A DNA stretch of 64,000 bases from Vulcanimicrobiota bacterium. Lineage in GTDB: Bacteria; Vulcanimicrobiota; Vulcanimicrobiia; Vulcanimicrobiales; Vulcanimicrobiaceae. Shown piece by piece: positions 60,825-64,000 of this stretch. The stretch is taken from the NCBI GenBank assembly GCA_027459645.1, contig DAIDHQ010000022.1, positions 226,727 to 290,726 on the forward strand. Reading direction: 5' to 3'. A program made the translations under genes and the position numbers. The notes beneath the pieces are model-generated. The model worked only from the letters and a program-made list of their open reading frames with translations. It searched no databases and was not told where the DNA came from. Each line of letters starts with the position of its first letter. The stretch's first letter is position 1.

Positions 60825-60825
60825 T
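60796..60825 (+). promoter_or_regulatory. Sigma-70 promoter for a leaderless gene
   Basis: TTGACC (60796-60801), 18-bp spacer, TATAAT (60820-60825), inside the last codons of the GT4 gene. The ATG at 60832 is six bases past the -10, placing the transcription start at or next to the start codon. Confidence 0.75.
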
Positions 60826-60831
60826 TGACCC

Positions 60832-61230
60832 ATGGTTGCGGTCCAGATCGGTTATGCGGCGGACCCCCAGGGTAATGGGGTCGCCTACGCGCGCCTCACG
60901 TCGTCGAGCGGAGAGCGGCTTGTGCGAGCCACTTTCCGCGCTCGGCGCTTTCCCGGCCTCGGCGAACGCGAGATTGCGTACGCAGCGCTCACCGCTGTCT
61001 CAGCGATGCTGGCAGACCGCGGCGTCAAGCACGCCGAATTCCGCCTCCCCGATGCCGAACTCGTTGCCGACCGAAACGAACGCCGTCAGCTTCCCCCACC
61101 GCTGGTGCTTCCGTACGTGCGTTTGGGTTGCGTCCTCAATCGCTTTAAGCGTTACACCCTCGAACATGGCGTCGACCAGGATCTAACCGGTCGTGCCGCA
61201 GCCGAGGTCGCCCTCCACTACGTCGCCTGA
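60832..61230 (+). CDS. RNase H-like fold hypothetical protein
   Basis: A 132-residue soluble protein. 'VQIGYAADPQGNGVAYARLT' resembles the first two strands of RNase H (D-G-x3-N-x-G), 'GEREIAYAALTAVSAMLADR' the helix bearing the Glu, and 'HAEFRLPDAELVADRNERRQ' the strand with D-S-x-L-V. The first two acidic positions are partly kept, so nuclease activity is uncertain. Similar 'reverse transcriptase-like' domains are annotated in many bacteria without known role. Leaderless by promoter position, and it overlaps mpg by 38 bp. Confidence 0.6.
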   Translation: MVAVQIGYAADPQGNGVAYARLTSSSGERLVRATFRARRFPGLGEREIAYAALTAVSAMLADRGVKHAEFRLPDAELVADRNERRQLPPPLVLPYVRLGCVLNRFKRYTLEHGVDQDLTGRAAAEVALHYVA

Positions 61231-61825
61231 GTTCGTTCGCATCCCTCGGGGCGAGCTTCCGAGCAAAACGGCGGCGCTCGCACGTGCGCTGATTGGCGTC
61301 GTGCTCGTTCGAGAGACGGACGACGGCATTGTCGCCGGCCGAATCGTGGAGACCGAGGCCTACACGGTCGGCGATCCCGCATCGCATGCATATGCCGGCG
61401 AACGGCCGCGAAATCGGTCGATGTTCCTTGCGCCGTTTCACGCCTACGTCTACTTCATCTATGGAACGAACTTCTGTTTCAACGTGACGAGCGAAGATAA
61501 AGGCACCGGCGCCGCGGTTCTGGTGCGCGCGCTGGAGCCGTTGACGGGGATCGCCGTGATGGAGCGACGCCGCGGAACGACCGCCGTTCGCGATCTGTGC
61601 CGCGGCCCCGGGCGGCTCGCCCAAGCGCTTGCTATCGACCGTTCACTCGACGGGCTCGACCTTCTTAGCGCGCAGGCTCTGTGGCTGGCGCGCCTTGCCG
61701 GCACGGCCGCGCGCGTGGGGACGTCGACGCGCATCGGCATAACCCGAGCGGCTCATCGCCGCCTGCGCTTCTACGAGCGAGGGAACCCCTTTATAAGTGG
61801 CCCCCGGCGCTTATCGCCACCTTGA
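61193..61825 (+). CDS. mpg: DNA-3-methyladenine glycosylase (AAG/MPG family)
   Basis: A 210-residue base-excision repair enzyme of the mammalian AAG type. 'ALARALIGVVLVRETDDGIV' and 'AGRIVETEAYTVGDPASHAY' (catalytic Glu and Tyr), 'NRSMFLAPFHAYVYFIYGTN' (intercalating/flipping Tyr region), 'FNVTSEDKGTGAAVLVRALE' and 'CRGPGRLAQALAI'. Removes alkylated purines and hypoxanthine from DNA. GTG start within the preceding gene. Its TGA lies inside the -35 of the rho promoter. Confidence 0.94.
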   Translation: MPQPRSPSTTSPEFVRIPRGELPSKTAALARALIGVVLVRETDDGIVAGRIVETEAYTVGDPASHAYAGERPRNRSMFLAPFHAYVYFIYGTNFCFNVTSEDKGTGAAVLVRALEPLTGIAVMERRRGTTAVRDLCRGPGRLAQALAIDRSLDGLDLLSAQALWLARLAGTAARVGTSTRIGITRAAHRRLRFYERGNPFISGPRRLSPP

Positions 61826-61850
61826 TAGGCCAGGGCTGCCGTGATATAGT
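61822..61850 (+). promoter_or_regulatory. Sigma-70 promoter of rho
   Basis: TTGATA (61822-61827), 17-bp spacer, TATAGT (61845-61850), transcription start near 61857, giving a ~26-nt leader to the rho ATG. Confidence 0.7.
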
Positions 61851-61882
61851 TGCTTCGTTAATCCCCCAGTACACAACGATCG

Positions 61883-63406
61883 ATGCTCGCCGGCAGCCTC
61901 GCCAGTGATAGCGTCGCTACAATCGCATGTGCACGACTCTACGAGAGAGAAATTCCTCTGCAAACGGAACATCGCCCCAACGAAAATGGTCGGCCGCAGG
62001 GAGGCGGTGGTCGTCGCCGCCGTTCACGCCGTCGCCACGGATACAATCCGCAATTTCCCCATCATAACGAGCAGTTTCCGGCGGTCGAAACCGGCCCGCC
62101 GATGTTGACTGCCGCCGATCTCGAAGGCAAGAAGAAAGCCGAACTCGTCGAGATCGCGCAGCAACAAGAGCTCGAACTCGGCAACACGACCACGATGAAG
62201 AAGGACGAGATCGTGGCCGCGATTCTCGCAGCGCAGCAATCGCGCTCGGGACTCGAAATGGCGAGCGGCATCCTGGACATCTTGCCGGAAGGCTACGGCT
62301 TCTTGCGACGCGGCGGGTACATCATCGGTACCGACGACATCTACGTCAGCCAGTCGCAGATCCGCCGCTTCGAATTGCGGCGCGGCGATCTGGTCGAAGG
62401 CCAAGTGCGCCGGCCCAAAGAGAGCGAAAAATATTACGGGCTGATTCGCGTCGACAAAGTCAACGGCTTCGATCCCGAACAAATCAAAGGCCGTGCAATC
62501 TTCGAAAAAGGCACGCCGATTTTCCCCGAAGAGCGGTTCAAGTTAGAGAATCGCTCGACGCAACTCTCCACGCGCGTCATCGACTTGTTCTGTCCGATCG
62601 GCAAAGGTCAGCGCGCGCTCATCGTCTCGCCGCCCAAAGCCGGTAAGACGACGCTGTTGAAAAACATCGCCCAAGGCATTTCGATCAATCATCCCGAGGC
62701 GCACATCATCGCGCTCCTCGTCGACGAGCGCCCGGAAGAAGTGACCGACATGCAGCGCACGATCGACGGCGAAGTCGTCGCATCGACGTTCGACGAACAC
62801 CCCGAGAATCACACCGCGGTTGCCGAGCTTGCGATGGAGCGCGCGAAGCGTCTGGTCGAACTCGGCAAAGACGTCGTGATTCTGCTCGATTCGATCACGC
62901 GTCTCGCCCGTGCGTACAACCAAGTCGTTCCGACCTCGGGCCGTACGCTCTCAGGCGGTCTCGATACGGCGTCGCTGCATAAGCCGAAGCGATTCTTCGG
63001 CGCCGCGCGCAAGATCGAAAACGGCGGGTCGCTCACCATCATCGGCACCGCGCTCGTCGAGACGGGATCGAAGATGGACGACGTGATCTTCGAAGAGTTC
63101 AAAGGCACCGGCAACATGGAGCTCAACCTCACGCGCAAGCTCGCCGAGTCGCGCGTCTTCCCGGCCGTCGACATTAAGCGTTCGGGTACGCGGCGTGAAG
63201 AGCTCCTGCTCTCGACCGAAGAGATGCGCAAGGTGTGGATGCTGCGCCGCGTAAGCGCCGCCCTCAACACCGGCGACATCACCGAGATGATCCTCGAGAA
63301 GATGGCGCAAACCCGCAACAACGACGAGTTCTTGCAATCGGTTACCAAAGAAGCGCTCTCGATGTCGCGCGGATACGACGAAAACAGCGGTAACGGCCGC
63401 TACTAG
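61883..63406 (+). CDS. rho: Transcription termination factor Rho
   Basis: A 507-residue hexameric RNA helicase. An unconserved Gly/Arg-rich insert (about 40-60, 'GGGGRRRRSRRRHGY') precedes the Rho N-domain ('KKKAELVEIAQQQELELGNT') and the cold-shock-like primary site ('GILDILPEGYGFLRRGGYII'). Walker A is 'IVSPPKAGKTTLLKNIAQGI', Walker B region 'KDVVILLDSITRLARAYNQV', with Q/R-loop segments 'SGGLDTASLHKPKRFFGAAR' and 'TGNMELNLTRKLAESRVFPA'. Basic N-terminal extensions of this kind occur in Rho of Actinobacteria and some other phyla. No Shine-Dalgarno before ATG 61883, so a downstream start is possible. Confidence 0.96.
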   Translation: MLAGSLASDSVATIACARLYEREIPLQTEHRPNENGRPQGGGGRRRRSRRRHGYNPQFPHHNEQFPAVETGPPMLTAADLEGKKKAELVEIAQQQELELGNTTTMKKDEIVAAILAAQQSRSGLEMASGILDILPEGYGFLRRGGYIIGTDDIYVSQSQIRRFELRRGDLVEGQVRRPKESEKYYGLIRVDKVNGFDPEQIKGRAIFEKGTPIFPEERFKLENRSTQLSTRVIDLFCPIGKGQRALIVSPPKAGKTTLLKNIAQGISINHPEAHIIALLVDERPEEVTDMQRTIDGEVVASTFDEHPENHTAVAELAMERAKRLVELGKDVVILLDSITRLARAYNQVVPTSGRTLSGGLDTASLHKPKRFFGAARKIENGGSLTIIGTALVETGSKMDDVIFEEFKGTGNMELNLTRKLAESRVFPAVDIKRSGTRREELLLSTEEMRKVWMLRRVSAALNTGDITEMILEKMAQTRNNDEFLQSVTKEALSMSRGYDENSGNGRY

Positions 63407-63429
63407 TCTCCTCCGCTAACTCCAAACGA

Positions 63430-63463
63430 ATGAAAGGCGCGGTCGATAGACCGCGCCTTTCAT
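63430..63463 (+). terminator. Intrinsic-type terminator of rho
   Basis: A 15-bp perfect stem, ATGAAAGGCGCGGTC with GACCGCGCCTTTCAT, around a GATA loop, followed by TTT. Confidence 0.8.
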
Positions 63464-63476
63464 TTGGCCGCAGCTG

Positions 63477-63524
63477 TGTCATCCTGAGCGGAGTAATGTC
63501 ATCCTGAGCTTGTCGAAGGATGAC
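63477..63524. repeat. TGTCATCCTGAGC palindromic repeats, left side of the GIY-YIG gene
   Basis: A half copy TGTCATCCTGAGCGGAG (63477-63493) is followed by a complete copy whose ends, GTCATCCT (63498-63505) and AGGATGAC (63517-63524), form a perfect 8-bp stem around GAGCTTGTCGA. Same family as the array at 48.5 kb. Confidence 0.85.
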
Positions 63525-63543
63525 TTCCGCGCAGTAGTAACGT

Positions 63544-63879
63544 GTGAAGAATTACAGCGTGTACATGGTACTTTGCGCCGACGGGTCATACTATACGGGA
63601 ATTACGAATAGCGTCGAGCGCCGGGTCTCCGAGCACAATCTCGGGTTTGACCGCAAGAGCTACACGTTTTCCCGTCGCCCGGTGAAGCTCGTGTACGCGG
63701 AGGTCTTTTTTGACGTTAATGCCGCGATAGCCGCGGAGAAGCGTATCAAAGGCTGGTGCCGAGCCAAGAAGGCGGCGCTTGTGAAGAGCGACTGGCGCCG
63801 CATCGTGGAGTTGTCGAACGGTCATCCTTCGACAAGCTCAGATACTGTGTTAGAAGTCAAGCCGCGTGCCCTGGATTAA
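63544..63879 (+). CDS. GIY-YIG nuclease domain protein (UPF0213/YhbQ-like)
   Basis: A 111-residue single-domain GIY-YIG protein. The hallmark reads 'YSVYMVLCADGSYYTGITNS' with the catalytic Arg in 'VERRVSEHN' and the Glu in 'AAIAAEKRIKGWCRAKKAAL'. The core domain ends near residue 90; the last ~20 residues ('NGHPSTSSDTVLEVKPRALD') are encoded by a copy of the palindromic repeat and by sequence antisense to the transposase, so they are not native. GTG start at 63544, 20 bp after the repeat. Flanking by repeats on both sides suggests the gene and repeats move together or that the nuclease acts on the repeats. Confidence 0.9.
   Translation: MKNYSVYMVLCADGSYYTGITNSVERRVSEHNLGFDRKSYTFSRRPVKLVYAEVFFDVNAAIAAEKRIKGWCRAKKAALVKSDWRRIVELSNGHPSTSSDTVLEVKPRALD
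63821..63841. repeat. Inverted copy of the palindromic repeat, right side of the GIY-YIG gene
   Basis: GTCATCCTTCGACAAGCTC and two more bases are the exact 21-bp reverse complement of part of the left copy. The other half of the palindrome is missing. It lies within the 3' end of the GIY-YIG reading frame. Confidence 0.85.
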
Positions 63880-64000
63880 AGCGCGATCCGGTCTTGCCAA
63901 CAATGAACGCCAGGACCAGGAGCTTCCGCATGATGGCGGTGACGATCACCTTTGGCCGCTTGCCGGCGGCCTTGAGGCGTTCCACGAATGGCCTGAAGTA
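63857..64000 (-). CDS. IS110-like transposase, C-terminal end (partial)
   Basis: Forty-seven C-terminal residues before the right edge: 'YFRPFVERLKAAGKRPKVIV' then 'TAIMRKLLVLAFIVGKTGSR' and 'FNPGHAA'. The 'G-K-x-P-K-V-x-x-x-A-x-M-R-K-L-L' pattern is the usual ending of IS110/IS116/IS902 (Transposase_20) proteins, which are DEDD recombinases guided by a bridge RNA. The frame overlaps the GIY-YIG gene tail by 23 bp. Whether the element is complete cannot be seen. Confidence 0.75.
   Translation of the reverse strand, partial: YFRPFVERLKAAGKRPKVIVTAIMRKLLVLAFIVGKTGSRFNPGHAA

Overview
The window is 64 kb of GC-rich (roughly 60 % by eye), tightly packed bacterial chromosome. Convergent genes usually overlap at their 3' ends, many neighbours share ATGA-type start/stop overlaps, and several divergent pairs start inside one CATG. 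Flagellin, an usher-like outer-membrane barrel, lipoproteins, a membrane-anchored cytochrome c and a late aerobic haem pathway point to a motile, aerobic, double-membraned bacterium. The mixture of a Firmicutes/Actinobacteria-style G5-3D cell-wall protein next to ksgA, an M-box riboswitch and diderm surface machinery would fit a deep lineage such as Candidatus Eremiobacterota (WPS-2). That assignment is inference from gene content, with no marker-gene test.

Layout. 1-2.4 kb: the start of an MgtE-type magnesium protein under an M-box riboswitch, and flagellin with a sigma-28 promoter. 2.4-12.7 kb: a six-gene surface-fibre operon (usher-like barrel, Ig-like chaperone, three small secreted subunits, one 1366-residue secreted protein). 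12.7-17.3 kb: membrane proteins, a frameshifted inositol-phosphatase-like gene and a MATE pump. 17.4-21.5 kb: kynurenine-pathway pair kynU/kynA, a chagasin-type inhibitor, a lipoprotein and a barrel protein. 21.5-26.7 kb: an alkyltransferase-like protein with Ala for Cys, HSDL2-like SDR, enoyl-CoA hydratase, and a NirK-like cupredoxin divergent from a polytopic NnrS-like protein. 26.7-31.0 kb: hemE-hemF-hemH-hemY. 31.0-38.6 kb: tRNA-Ser, Hsp20, a deletion scar carrying 3' ends of idi-2 and a glycosyltransferase, a GAF-PP2C phosphatase, flavoproteins and TMEM175. 38.6-43.2 kb: glutathionyl reductase, cytochrome c, fatty-acid-hydroxylase-like protein, and a haem-oxygenase-fold di-iron protein behind a tyrosine-codon attenuator. 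43.2-57.5 kb: housekeeping genes (serS, moeA, hisC-like, smpB, tilS, hpt, ftsH), two degenerate M16 peptidases and glycosyltransferases. 57.5-64 kb: ksgA, the G5-3D protein, a GT4, an RNase-H-like protein, mpg, rho, and at the right edge a GIY-YIG gene framed by short palindromic repeats plus the end of an IS110-like transposase.

Most novel-looking pieces: the 2.4-12.7 kb surface operon, whose four secreted subunits share a C-terminal Tyr-Thr-(Leu/Val) tail; the tyrosine leader/attenuator controlling a six-ligand di-iron-oxidase-like gene (40.65-41.61 kb); and the GIY-YIG gene with its palindromic repeats (63.5-63.9 kb), a repeat family also seen at 48.5 kb. Recurrent starts without Shine-Dalgarno sequences, with -10 boxes directly upstream of ATG, suggest leaderless transcription is common here.
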